33,018 bases of DNA, taken from RGIG5675 sp050943435. Lineage in GTDB: Bacteria; Bacillota; Clostridia; Oscillospirales; Ruminococcaceae. Position numbers and translations under genes: made by a program. The notes beneath the pieces are model-generated. The model was not told the DNA's origin. It saw only the letters and a program-made list of their open reading frames with translations, and ran no database searches. Shown here in pieces: positions 7,512 through 14,682 of this stretch. Location of the stretch: NCBI GenBank assembly GCA_050943435.1, contig JBMNPE010000006.1, positions 1-33,018 of the forward strand, written 5' to 3'. Position 1 is the first letter of the stretch; each line of letters starts with the position of its first letter.

Positions 7512-8080
7512 GCCTTCCCCTTCTTCGGCATTGTGAGGGCAAATATTATCCCCATCACTCCCCCCAGGATGTGGGAGAGCTGGGAAACGGAATCGCTGGA
7601 TGTCACTCCGCTGTAGATTTCGCTGCCTATGTATATGAGGGCGATCATTATCATCGTCATCGGGATCTGTCCGCGGGAGAAGTTTGTAGCGGACGCCAGG
7701 ATTATCAGCATGAAGACTATGCCGCTGGCCCCGAGGAGGGCTCCCGTGGGATTGAAGGCCACGAAGACGAGCCCTATGACAAGGGCCGTAAGCAGGATCA
7801 TTGCGAGGAGCTTTCTGCTCCCGTACCTCTCCTCCACGGACGGGCCTAGCAGGAGTATGTACATGAAGTTGCTCACGTAGTGCTGCACGCTCGCGTGGCC
7901 TATTATGTGCGTGAACATCCTGAGGTACGTGAAGGGATTGCCCCATCCCGACCTGTAGACGGCAAACCACGTGTAGGTTATCGTGTAGTCGGTTGCCATC
8001 CCAAGTATCAGGACCACGAGGGATATTATCGAGTACGTCAGGATCACCGGCGAATTGTAGATAATAATCTTCTTCCTCAA
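7508..8080 (-). CDS. Rhomboid-family intramembrane serine protease
   Basis: Rhomboids cleave transmembrane substrates within the membrane. This 190-residue protein has about six hydrophobic segments and the family catalytic pair: the Ser of GASG at residue 119 and the His of SHILGG at residue 170. The conserved oxyanion and structural region appears as GHASVQHYVSNF (61-72) with His67 and Asn71. The start codon is TTG at 8080, with GGAGG 9 bases upstream. An overlapping GTG in another frame would give a nonsense protein. It is the first gene of the operon with the radical SAM and YjbQ genes and has a promoter at 8106-8114. Confidence 0.92.
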   Translation of the reverse strand: MRKKIIIYNSPVILTYSIISLVVLILGMATDYTITYTWFAVYRSGWGNPFTYLRMFTHIIGHASVQHYVSNFMYILLLGPSVEERYGSRKLLAMILLTALVIGLVFVAFNPTGALLGASGIVFMLIILASATNFSRGQIPMTMIMIALIYIGSEIYSGVTSSDSVSQLSHILGGVMGIIFALTMPKKGKA

Positions 8081-8105
8081 AATTCACTGCCTCCGGGTTT
8101 TCATG

Positions 8106-8114
8106 ATTATAACA
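8106..8114 (-). promoter_or_regulatory. Extended -10 promoter for the rhomboid operon
   Basis: TGTTATAAT on the minus strand is a perfect extended -10 with no good -35. It lies between the terminator at 8130-8159 and the rhomboid start. Confidence 0.72.
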
Positions 8115-8129
8115 TAGTTTCGCCGGGGC

Positions 8130-8159
8130 AAAAAAAGGAGAGCCTCCAAAGGGCTCTCC
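8130..8159 (-). terminator. Intrinsic terminator of the eight-gene nucleoside/sugar operon
   Basis: An 8-bp perfect stem (8137-8144 with 8152-8159) is followed on the minus strand by seven Ts (8130-8136). It lies directly after the last operon gene (stop at 8166). Confidence 0.92.
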
Positions 8160-8165
8160 CGACTT

Positions 8166-9134
8166 TCATTTTTTTCCGGCTGTTCCCCTCGCCACGGCTT
8201 CCCGTATTTTATCTATGTCAGGCACGTCCCTGAACCTCGTGCTGGAAATCGTGTATCCGGCGCACGTGTTTCCCGCTATCACGCACTCCTCAGGGCTGTA
8301 GCCCTCAGAGTAGAACCTGAGGAATCCCGCATCGAAGGAATCCCCTGCCCCAATGGTGTTCACAGGGTCCACCTTGACTATCGGGAATACCGAAGTGCCG
8401 GAGGAAGTGACCAGATATACGGGGTTCACTCCGTCCCTTGCGACAACTATCTTTCCGCCTTCGGACAGCATTTCAGCCGATTTTCTTATGTCGCGCTCCC
8501 CGGTTACGGACCTGAACTCTTCCTCGCCGGACCCGAATATCAGGGTGCAGCATCCGAGCACTTTTCTCACTATTTCGTTCTTTATGCTGTCGATGTCGTC
8601 TGACTTCATCCTGAGGTTGATGTCGGCCGCAACTTCCTTACCGGCCATGTGGAAGCTCTCGGCATACCGCAGCATAGTTCTCGATATTGAATTGTCTCCT
8701 ATTATCCCTGAGCAGGACAGGAACAGCATGTCGTAGTTGTCGGCGAGGGAAGAGTCGAAATCCCAGTCCTCGAAATCGGAATATTCGTTTCCCGGCATCA
8801 GGACTGCATCGGAAACCTGGCTTCCGTCGGCATCGACTGCCACCACAACCGGGAACATCCCGTCCTTTCTTCTTATGCAGAGGCTGGTGTCAACCCCCGA
8901 TCTGCGCAGGTCGTCGAGCAGGTAGTCTCCGGTAGCGGTCTCAGAAAATACCCCGAGGAACGACACGTTTCCCCCTAGCTTTCCGAGCATTGCGGCGCAG
9001 TTGGAAACCGTTCCCCCGGGCTTGCACCTTATCCTTCCCAGGCTGTAGCTTCCGGCATATGCCTCCATCTTCATGGCATCGTACGGCACTACTATATCGA
9101 TTCTGGAATCTCCGACGCAGAGGATCTTCTTCAT
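8166..9134 (-). CDS. PfkB-family carbohydrate/nucleoside kinase (canonical active site)
   Basis: PfkB (ribokinase-like) enzymes phosphorylate sugars or nucleosides with ATP. This 322-residue protein has the sugar-binding Gly-Gly motif KPGGTVSN (39-45) and the intact C-terminal signature DPVNTIGAGDSFDAG, with the anion hole and catalytic Asp in GAGD at 262-265. The usual NxxE motif is degenerate (FGSGEEEF near 200). I start it at 9134 (MKKILCVGD), where GGAGG lies 8 bases upstream; a GTG three codons earlier is possible. It is the last gene of the operon, 18 bases after the TrpF-like gene and just before a terminator. Ribose, a nucleoside or another pentose are all possible substrates. Confidence 0.9.
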   Translation of the reverse strand: MKKILCVGDSRIDIVVPYDAMKMEAYAGSYSLGRIRCKPGGTVSNCAAMLGKLGGNVSFLGVFSETATGDYLLDDLRRSGVDTSLCIRRKDGMFPVVVAVDADGSQVSDAVLMPGNEYSDFEDWDFDSSLADNYDMLFLSCSGIIGDNSISRTMLRYAESFHMAGKEVAADINLRMKSDDIDSIKNEIVRKVLGCCTLIFGSGEEEFRSVTGERDIRKSAEMLSEGGKIVVARDGVNPVYLVTSSGTSVFPIVKVDPVNTIGAGDSFDAGFLRFYSEGYSPEECVIAGNTCAGYTISSTRFRDVPDIDKIREAVARGTAGKK

Positions 9135-9152
9135 CGAGCCCACCTCCGAAGG

Positions 9153-9830
9153 TCAGCTGCGGGGCCTTGAGGCGGCTGCCTCGCGGCAGAACGCCCTCAC
9201 AAGGTCTATGTCCTTGTCACCGGTTGCCGGGTCGTTGGTCCTGGTGAGTGAATCGACCCCGAAGGGCCTCACGGTCTCTATTGCCTCCCTCACATTGTCC
9301 GGGCCGAGCCCTCCTGCGAGTATCACGGGCCTCCTCACGGTGTCCACGATTTTCCGGCTTATGCTCCAGTCGTGCACCGCTCCGGCGGCGCCGATCTCCT
9401 TGGCTCCGGGCTTCACGGAATCGAGGATGAGCCAGTCGCTGTATTTCGCGTATTCGACAGCAGTATCCAGTGCCTCGGGCCCCGTCATCGGGACGGCCTG
9501 CATCAGCAGCATCCTCGGGAACCTCCTCTTGAACTCCCGGTAGAATTCCTCGGAAGTGTGAAGGGGCGGAAGAGTGAGGTGGCAGACGTCGGGGGACGTC
9601 AGCTCGCAGATTCTCATGACCTCTGCTGGGTCGGTGACATAGGGGATCAGCACCTTTGTTGCCCTGTTTCCCACTGCCCTGTAGATTGCATTTATCTGCT
9701 CTATGGTGCAGTTGTGCGGTGTGCCGGGGTCATGAGAGCCCGCGAGGCTCCCTATGTTGTCGGCCCCGGCCTCGATGCATTTTAGAGCAGTCTCGGGGGA
9801 CGTGATGCTGTAAATCTGCGTTATGGCCAT
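9153..9830 (-). CDS. TrpF-like TIM barrel (phosphoribosylanthranilate isomerase paralog lacking the catalytic Cys)
   Basis: This 225-residue protein follows the PRA isomerase pattern. ITSPETALKCIEAGADNIG (9-27) replaces the N-terminal TrpF block. LILDS (134-138) keeps the Asp that acts as general acid in TrpF. GAAGAVHDWS (147-156) matches the G-x-G-..-DW block, and PVILAGGLGPDNVREAI (168-184) is the phosphate-binding signature. KD at 206-207 is also kept. Tyr7 stands where TrpF has its general-base Cys (KICGIT here reads QIYSIT), and the VDVSSGVE block is changed to VDSLTRTN. No other trp gene is in the window. It sits 3 bases after a PfkB-like gene in the nucleoside hydrolase operon. I infer a sugar-phosphate isomerase or lyase on a ribose derivative, not tryptophan synthesis. 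Confidence 0.8.
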   Translation of the reverse strand: MAITQIYSITSPETALKCIEAGADNIGSLAGSHDPGTPHNCTIEQINAIYRAVGNRATKVLIPYVTDPAEVMRICELTSPDVCHLTLPPLHTSEEFYREFKRRFPRMLLMQAVPMTGPEALDTAVEYAKYSDWLILDSVKPGAKEIGAAGAVHDWSISRKIVDTVRRPVILAGGLGPDNVREAIETVRPFGVDSLTRTNDPATGDKDIDLVRAFCREAAASRPRS

Positions 9831-9833
9831 CTC

Positions 9834-10787
9834 TTATTCCCCGTCCGCCGCTTTCCTGGCGATGTCCATCAGGTTCTTTCTCATCTCCGGAGTCACAGAG
9901 GGATACGGGCCGTACTGCATGCAGTTGTAAGCTGCAACGGCATTGCCTATGGCGGCTATCATGCGCTCTGAATATCCCTCGCAGAAGGCCCACATCGCGG
10001 CAGCGGTAGAGGAGTTGCCGCACCCGGTCGGGTCGACCTCCCTGTCCTTGGAGACGGCGTGGATGATAGGCACGAATTCCACCTTGTCTTTGGTGACCAT
10101 GTAGGAGCCCTTTATGCCGTCTCTGTAGAAGCAGGGCTTTCCTATCTCCTGTATCACCTTTATAGCTTCCTCCTCATTCTCGACGGAGAGATAGTCGAAG
10201 CTCTCCCTCTCGTTGAAGGAATAGATGTCGCAGTACTGGAGGGTGTCCATGAACTCATCGTGGAAGCTGGAATCCTTCCACGGAGTAACTTCCCACATCA
10301 CCTTGTATCCGTACTTCTCCCTCATTTCCCGGGTGCCGGGCCTGTCCCCGATGCCGTGTCTCCACGGTCCGAACAGGTAGAGCCCCTTTACGCCTTCGAG
10401 ATGCTTTTCAATGTCGGCAGATGTGAGGGAATTGGGCTTTGTGAAGTTTTCGTCGCTCAGCTTCGTGAAGGACCCGTCTTCATTGAGCTTCACTGGGACG
10501 TCGGAATAGTCGCCGTTGGGCATGTACTTGAGGAGAGTCTGCGGGGTGGTCTCCCCCTCGATCACAAGCCCCTCGTCTGAGCTTCCGTTCTCCTCGAGCC
10601 ATCTGCCGTGATATTTCTTGTAGTCCTTCCCGACGACTGACACATAGAGGCTCGAGTCCTCCACCATCTTTAGCCCGGTGTATGCGTAGAATCCGCATCC
10701 GCCGAGGAGCGCGGTTATCCTTCTCCCGTCCACGTATTCGATGTTGTTGACGAGCGAGGTCCCGGTGACGATGTATTTGTAGTTCAT
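9834..10787 (-). CDS. Divergent PfkB-like protein with GCGN in place of GAGD (paralog A)
   Basis: The 317 residues follow the PfkB fold: an N-terminal Gly-rich sugar site (ALLGGCGFYAYTG, 26-38), the NxxE motif at 192-195 and the C-terminal signature DPTGCGNSSTAAAMWAFCEG starting at 252. In canonical PfkB kinases this signature reads DTxGAGDxF and its last Asp removes the proton from the acceptor hydroxyl; here that position is Asn258. The C-terminus has QYGPYP (291-296), shared with paralogs B and D. GGAGG lies 8 bases before the ATG. It sits 15 bases after paralog B and 3 bases before the TrpF-like gene. It could be a kinase with altered chemistry or a non-catalytic sugar binder; the sequence does not decide. 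Confidence 0.85.
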   Translation of the reverse strand: MNYKYIVTGTSLVNNIEYVDGRRITALLGGCGFYAYTGLKMVEDSSLYVSVVGKDYKKYHGRWLEENGSSDEGLVIEGETTPQTLLKYMPNGDYSDVPVKLNEDGSFTKLSDENFTKPNSLTSADIEKHLEGVKGLYLFGPWRHGIGDRPGTREMREKYGYKVMWEVTPWKDSSFHDEFMDTLQYCDIYSFNERESFDYLSVENEEEAIKVIQEIGKPCFYRDGIKGSYMVTKDKVEFVPIIHAVSKDREVDPTGCGNSSTAAAMWAFCEGYSERMIAAIGNAVAAYNCMQYGPYPSVTPEMRKNLMDIARKAADGE

Positions 10788-10802
10788 TTGGATTGCCTCC
10801 GT

Positions 10803-11735
10803 TTATTTCTCTGGAGCGAGCTCTTCAAGGAGTCTGAGGGCTTCGCTTCTTGTCTTTTCTCCTGCATCCGGACATGGTCCGTACTGAAGCGCGTTGAACC
10901 CGGCAAGTATCCCCGCCCAGGTGCATATCCTCTCGGGGCTCCACCCCTCGAAATATGCCCACATTGCGGCTGCCGTGGACACGTTCCCGCATCCGGTGGG
11001 ATCAATGTCTGCTTCCCTGCCTCTTATAGAGATCATCGGGCACTTCACGGCTCTGCCGCCGTCTATAAAGTATGCCCCGTCGGTTCCGACCCTGTAGTAG
11101 CACGGGATTCCGAGCCTCCTGATGGCATCTATCGACTCATCGTCTGTTGAGGTCCCGAAGTACAGGGACGCTTCCTTCCTGTTCAGCGAAAAGTAGTCGC
11201 AGATGCCTAAAATCCGCCTGATATCGGGGTCGTCCGGCCCGGTTATCTGGTAGTCCGGTGGAAATTCCCAGCCTATTCTGGTCCCGTAGTCGTCCCGGAA
11301 TCTCATCATGGTCCTGCAGTACAGGCTGTCCATGTGGTTTCCAATGAGATATACTCCCTTGATTCCCCGGGCGAAGTACTTTTCAAGATGCGACGCTACG
11401 ATGAACTGCTCGGCCTTGGTAGTAGCATCATAACTTTCTGTGTAAATCGACTTTTCGTCGTACCCGCCGTCAGGCCTGTACCTGACTTCATAATAGACGC
11501 ACCTGTCGGTCCTGAGCATGAGGCCGTCCCTGGTGCACCCGTTGCGGTCAAACCACTCTCCGAAATACTGTTCGAAATCATCCCCGGTCGCGGCGAGGAA
11601 TATGCTGTCGTCGGAACAGATTTTGAGGCCTGAATAGGCGTAGAAGCTCCCGCCTCCCATCACGCCTTTTATTGTCCTTCCGTCGCGGAAGACTATGTCG
11701 TTTGGCATAGGGAATCCCACTGCAGCGTATCTCAT
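10803..11735 (-). CDS. Divergent PfkB-like protein with GCGN in place of GAGD (paralog B)
   Basis: This 310-residue paralog has the N-terminal sugar-site block GVMGGGSFYAYSG (24-36), a conserved WE (156-157), NxxE at 185-188 and the signature DIDPTGCGNVSTAAAMWAY (243-261) with Asn251 at the catalytic Asp position. The C-terminus has QYGPCP at 284-289. The start at 11735 shares one base with the stop of paralog C (TGATG), and GGGGG lies just upstream. A longer frame back to 12035 only reads paralog C out of frame. The three tandem copies probably arose by duplication, though they differ widely outside the motifs, so the duplication is old. Confidence 0.85.
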   Translation of the reverse strand: MRYAAVGFPMPNDIVFRDGRTIKGVMGGGSFYAYSGLKICSDDSIFLAATGDDFEQYFGEWFDRNGCTRDGLMLRTDRCVYYEVRYRPDGGYDEKSIYTESYDATTKAEQFIVASHLEKYFARGIKGVYLIGNHMDSLYCRTMMRFRDDYGTRIGWEFPPDYQITGPDDPDIRRILGICDYFSLNRKEASLYFGTSTDDESIDAIRRLGIPCYYRVGTDGAYFIDGGRAVKCPMISIRGREADIDPTGCGNVSTAAAMWAYFEGWSPERICTWAGILAGFNALQYGPCPDAGEKTRSEALRLLEELAPEK

Positions 11736-12700
11736 CACAGCGTCCCCCAGCGTCTGCGAGACTCGTCCCTGAGCCTCGCGGTTATTTCCCTGCATTTTTC
11801 CCGCTTCTGAGGGCTGAAATCGGTTATAAGCCCTGCGTATCCGGCATTCAGCGAGGCTGTTGCGGAGCCAACGCATGCCGCTGTGAGAGGGTCCATGCCC
11901 TCGCACACCGCCCAGAAGGCGGCCGCCGTGGATGAATTGCCGCACCCAGTGGAATCGACGTTTCCGAAATCGGAGGCCAGCCCCGCCCTGTAGACGTGCC
12001 CGTCCTTTATCATCTCGGCCCCGTCGAGGCCGCATCTCAGGAATATTGAGCAGTCCGGGAAGCCCCTGAAGAACTCCTCAGCGTCGCGGAGGTCCCTGAC
12101 TCCGTCAATGAGCTCCCTGCACTCATTGAGGTTCATCGAAAAGAAATCAAGGCATCCTATCGCCTTCCGGATGGTCTCCGTCGGTTCAACGTAGGAGTCA
12201 CGTCCGAAATTGATGAGTTCGCATCCGGTCATAAAGCCGCACTCCGCGGCCAGTTCCTTAAACTGCCTGTAGAAAGCCGCATTCACGTGGGAATGTATCT
12301 CCCATCCCTTTATTTTCCCGCGGTGCAGCCTCGCATACGGTAGGCAGTATTCCATCGTCGGCGTGCAGCGGCCCAGGTGCTCTTTGTTGAGCCCCTGCCT
12401 GTGGGAAGTCCCGTTCGACGCGGTGTACAGGTTGTTCTCGTCGTATGTGAGGACGCTCCTGAAATCGTAGTCGAATGCCGGTATTATCGTGTTTTCAGTG
12501 ATTCCGGAGCTCCTGAGCCAGTCCCCGTAATTCTCATAGAAATCACAGCCCGCATATCCGACATATGCGCACGAGGGAGTCCAAACCCTGTAGCCCGAGA
12601 GGGCATAGATAGACCCTCCGCCGAGCCTGGTGTAGGATTCCCCGTTGTACTGGTGTATCTCGTCAATTATCGCATTGCCGGAAACAATGTACTGAGGCAA
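11735..12700 (-). CDS. Divergent PfkB-like protein with GCGN in place of GAGD (paralog C)
   Basis: This 321-residue paralog has LGGGSIYALSG (26-36) at the sugar site, NLNE (190-193) as the NxxE motif and DSTGCGNSSTAAAFWAVCEG from 249, with Asn255 replacing the catalytic Asp. It is the most divergent of the four: the QYGPYP tail reads NAGYAGLITD instead. The start is a TTG at 12700, set by GGAGG 8 bases upstream. It follows ribokinase after a 71-base gap that holds a GC-rich hairpin, and overlaps paralog B by one base. Confidence 0.84.
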   Translation of the reverse strand: MPQYIVSGNAIIDEIHQYNGESYTRLGGGSIYALSGYRVWTPSCAYVGYAGCDFYENYGDWLRSSGITENTIIPAFDYDFRSVLTYDENNLYTASNGTSHRQGLNKEHLGRCTPTMEYCLPYARLHRGKIKGWEIHSHVNAAFYRQFKELAAECGFMTGCELINFGRDSYVEPTETIRKAIGCLDFFSMNLNECRELIDGVRDLRDAEEFFRGFPDCSIFLRCGLDGAEMIKDGHVYRAGLASDFGNVDSTGCGNSSTAAAFWAVCEGMDPLTAACVGSATASLNAGYAGLITDFSPQKREKCREITARLRDESRRRWGTL

Positions 12701-12720
12701 TTACGATCCCTCCGGTACAG

Positions 12721-12749
12721 GCGGGGCGGCGCCTCACCGCCGCTCCCGC
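12721..12749 (-). other. GC-rich intercistronic hairpin without a U-run
   Basis: An 11-bp stem with one bulged base (arms 12721-12731 and 12738-12749) lies between ribokinase and paralog C. No T-run follows on the minus strand, so it is more likely an RNA processing or stability element than a terminator. It could lower expression of the downstream PfkB-like genes relative to the upstream ones. Confidence 0.55.
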
Positions 12750-12771
12750 CGCATTATCCTTACTGCCGGTC

Positions 12772-13668
12772 TTATTCTGGCAGGTTCGCCTTGAGCACCT
12801 GGTCAAGAGTCGGAATGGAGTTGGAAGCCCCTGCCGTGTTGACGGCTATTGAAGACGCTTTTGAGGCAGTCTCCAGCACCTCTTCTATGGGCCTGCCCGA
12901 GACGATGCCCGCGAGGAAATATCCCGTGAAAGTATCGCCCGCTGCGGTGGTGTCCACTACCTTGACGTCGTAGATTCCGTGGGTTGCCCTTGTGTCGGCG
13001 TCCCTGTATATGCAGCCCTTGTTCCCGAGAGTCAGCATGATGTGCGTCTTCGGGAATCTCGAGAGAAATGCGTCGCATATCTCATCCGGATCGTGCTTTC
13101 CGGAAATCTGGAAACCCTCGACCTCGTTGAGGATGAACCAGTCGACGTACTTGAGTTCGTCGCACGATGCGAGCTCGTCGTTCATCGGAGACGGGTTCAG
13201 TGCGACCATTATCCCCTTTTCATGGGCGGCCCTGATTGCGTACTGCACGCATGTCGTCTCGTTCTGGAGCAGCAGCACGTCACCGGGGTCGCATGCCGCA
13301 AGTGCTTCGTCCACGTCGGCTTCGGTGATCCTGAAATTTGACCCTGCAAACAGCAGGATTGAATTCTGTCCGTTCTTGTCGACCTGGATAATCGCATGGC
13401 CGTTCTTTATGGTGTTGTCCTTCTTCAGGAACCTCGTATCCACGCCGGCCTTTTCGAGCTCCTCCTTCAGGACGTCTCCGTCCGAGCCTATCTTCCCGGC
13501 GTGCAGGACCTTTGCCCCGGCCTTTGCGCAGGCTATCGACTGATTGAGGCCTTTGCCTCCGAGGTGATTCTCCACCAGGCTTGAGGGGAGGGTCTCCCCG
13601 GGCTGGCAGATGTGGTCCACGTGATATACGTTGTCGAGATTAAGAGAACCGAGATCGAGAATCTTCAT
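12772..13668 (-). CDS. rbsK: Ribokinase (PfkB family)
   Basis: Ribokinase converts ribose to ribose 5-phosphate with ATP in the cytosol. The 298-residue protein has the N-terminal signature ENHLGGKGLNQSIA with GGKG at 37-40, NPSP at 158-161, NEVEG at 181-185 and the canonical signature VDTTAAGDTFTGYF with catalytic Asp245. The monovalent-cation region ASNSIPTLDQV is also present at the end. GGAGG lies 9 bases before the ATG. It follows two nucleoside hydrolases at a 42-base gap, so its substrate is probably the ribose they release. Deoxyribose or another pentose cannot be excluded. Confidence 0.9.
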   Translation of the reverse strand: MKILDLGSLNLDNVYHVDHICQPGETLPSSLVENHLGGKGLNQSIACAKAGAKVLHAGKIGSDGDVLKEELEKAGVDTRFLKKDNTIKNGHAIIQVDKNGQNSILLFAGSNFRITEADVDEALAACDPGDVLLLQNETTCVQYAIRAAHEKGIMVALNPSPMNDELASCDELKYVDWFILNEVEGFQISGKHDPDEICDAFLSRFPKTHIMLTLGNKGCIYRDADTRATHGIYDVKVVDTTAAGDTFTGYFLAGIVSGRPIEEVLETASKASSIAVNTAGASNSIPTLDQVLKANLPE

Positions 13669-13710
13669 TCCTTTTGTCCTCCATGCTTATAATTTATCTT
13701 TCAAATATCA

Positions 13711-14682
13711 TCAATATGTGAACAACCTGCAGAGAATGTCGCAGAACTTTTTCCTGTCGGCCCCGAACGCGAACCTGCAGTTCGGCTTGTCCGGCTTTTC
13801 GCGCCTGTCGACGATGGTCTCGCCTTCTCCGATTCCGTAGAACCCGAGGCGGATATTTACATCCCTCACATCGGTGAGGACGGTCGGGTCGATGCAGTAG
13901 CAGACGCACAGCGGGTCGTGTACTGCGGCGGCATCCGGCTCTGCGAGCGGCTGCCCGAGTGTGTGCGCGAGGATCCTGTGGTCTATGAGGTCTGCCGCGA
14001 ATTTCGCCTCAAAGGTTCCTATCTTCCTGAACTTTTCGCAGTCCTTCTTCGTGAGGTATGCGGCATGAGTAGCGTCGAGCGGAACCCAGGTGATCTTTGC
14101 CCCGCTGTCTATCACTATCTGCGCGGCTTCCGGGTCGGCCCAGATGTTGAATTCGGCGCACGGCGTGTCATTTGCAACCCTGTCTCCTCCGCCCATTATC
14201 ACTATCTCTTCAATATTCTTCACTATTTCGGGGCGGATCCTGAACGCGTGCCCGAGGCTGGTGAGAGGGCCCACAGGTATGAGGGTAACCTTTTCCCTGG
14301 CGTTCATCAGGTAGTCCACATAGAAAAGCGGCGCCGGGAGCTCCTGCGGCTTTATCGTGGCCTTCGGGAGATCGAGCTCGGGATCGTGCATGTGGACTTC
14401 CACTCCGTCCTTGTAGAGCTTTCTCACAGGGGCGGGAAGCCTGTCCCCGCAGAGGTTCTTTACCATGGGTCCCCTGCATCCCTTGTAAATGGGGACTTCC
14501 GATCCCCTTCCCATTGCCTCCACAAGCCTCAGGGTGTTTTCTGTGGTGTGCTCGAGATCGAGATTTCCCCAGGTTGAGCATATGGCCTCGACTTTTAGAT
14601 CCTTGGAAAGAAGTGCCGCCATTATTGCGACGGAATCGTCGGATCCGGTATCGACATCAAGTATTACTTTTCTCATGTTCAT
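13711..14682 (-). CDS. Inosine/uridine-preferring-type nucleoside hydrolase (NH-2)
   Basis: Nucleoside hydrolases cut the N-glycosidic bond to give base and ribose. This 323-residue protein has the calcium- and ribose-binding DVDTGSDD (9-16), VGPLTSLG (137-144), IVIMGGG (160-166), EFNIWADPEAA (177-187) and the catalytic HD pair at 255-256 (VHDPLCV). A Cys cluster (CVCYC) follows. The start overlaps the upstream hydrolase stop by four bases (ATGA); an ATG two codons later is an alternative. It probably acts together with the upstream paralog and the ribokinase that follows. Substrate base preference is not predictable here. Confidence 0.92.
   Translation of the reverse strand: MNMRKVILDVDTGSDDSVAIMAALLSKDLKVEAICSTWGNLDLEHTTENTLRLVEAMGRGSEVPIYKGCRGPMVKNLCGDRLPAPVRKLYKDGVEVHMHDPELDLPKATIKPQELPAPLFYVDYLMNAREKVTLIPVGPLTSLGHAFRIRPEIVKNIEEIVIMGGGDRVANDTPCAEFNIWADPEAAQIVIDSGAKITWVPLDATHAAYLTKKDCEKFRKIGTFEAKFAADLIDHRILAHTLGQPLAEPDAAAVHDPLCVCYCIDPTVLTDVRDVNIRLGFYGIGEGETIVDRREKPDKPNCRFAFGADRKKFCDILCRLFTY

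Noticed and set aside
6600..8087. A 495-codon frame that would fuse a long N-terminus to the radical SAM protein
   Set aside because: The first 190 or so codons are the rhomboid gene in the wrong frame (His/Arg/Pro-rich nonsense). The real start is the ATG at 7511.
10803..12035. A 410-codon version of PfkB-like paralog B
   Set aside because: The extra 100 codons overlap paralog C out of frame; the ATG at 11735 has GGGGG upstream and gives family length.
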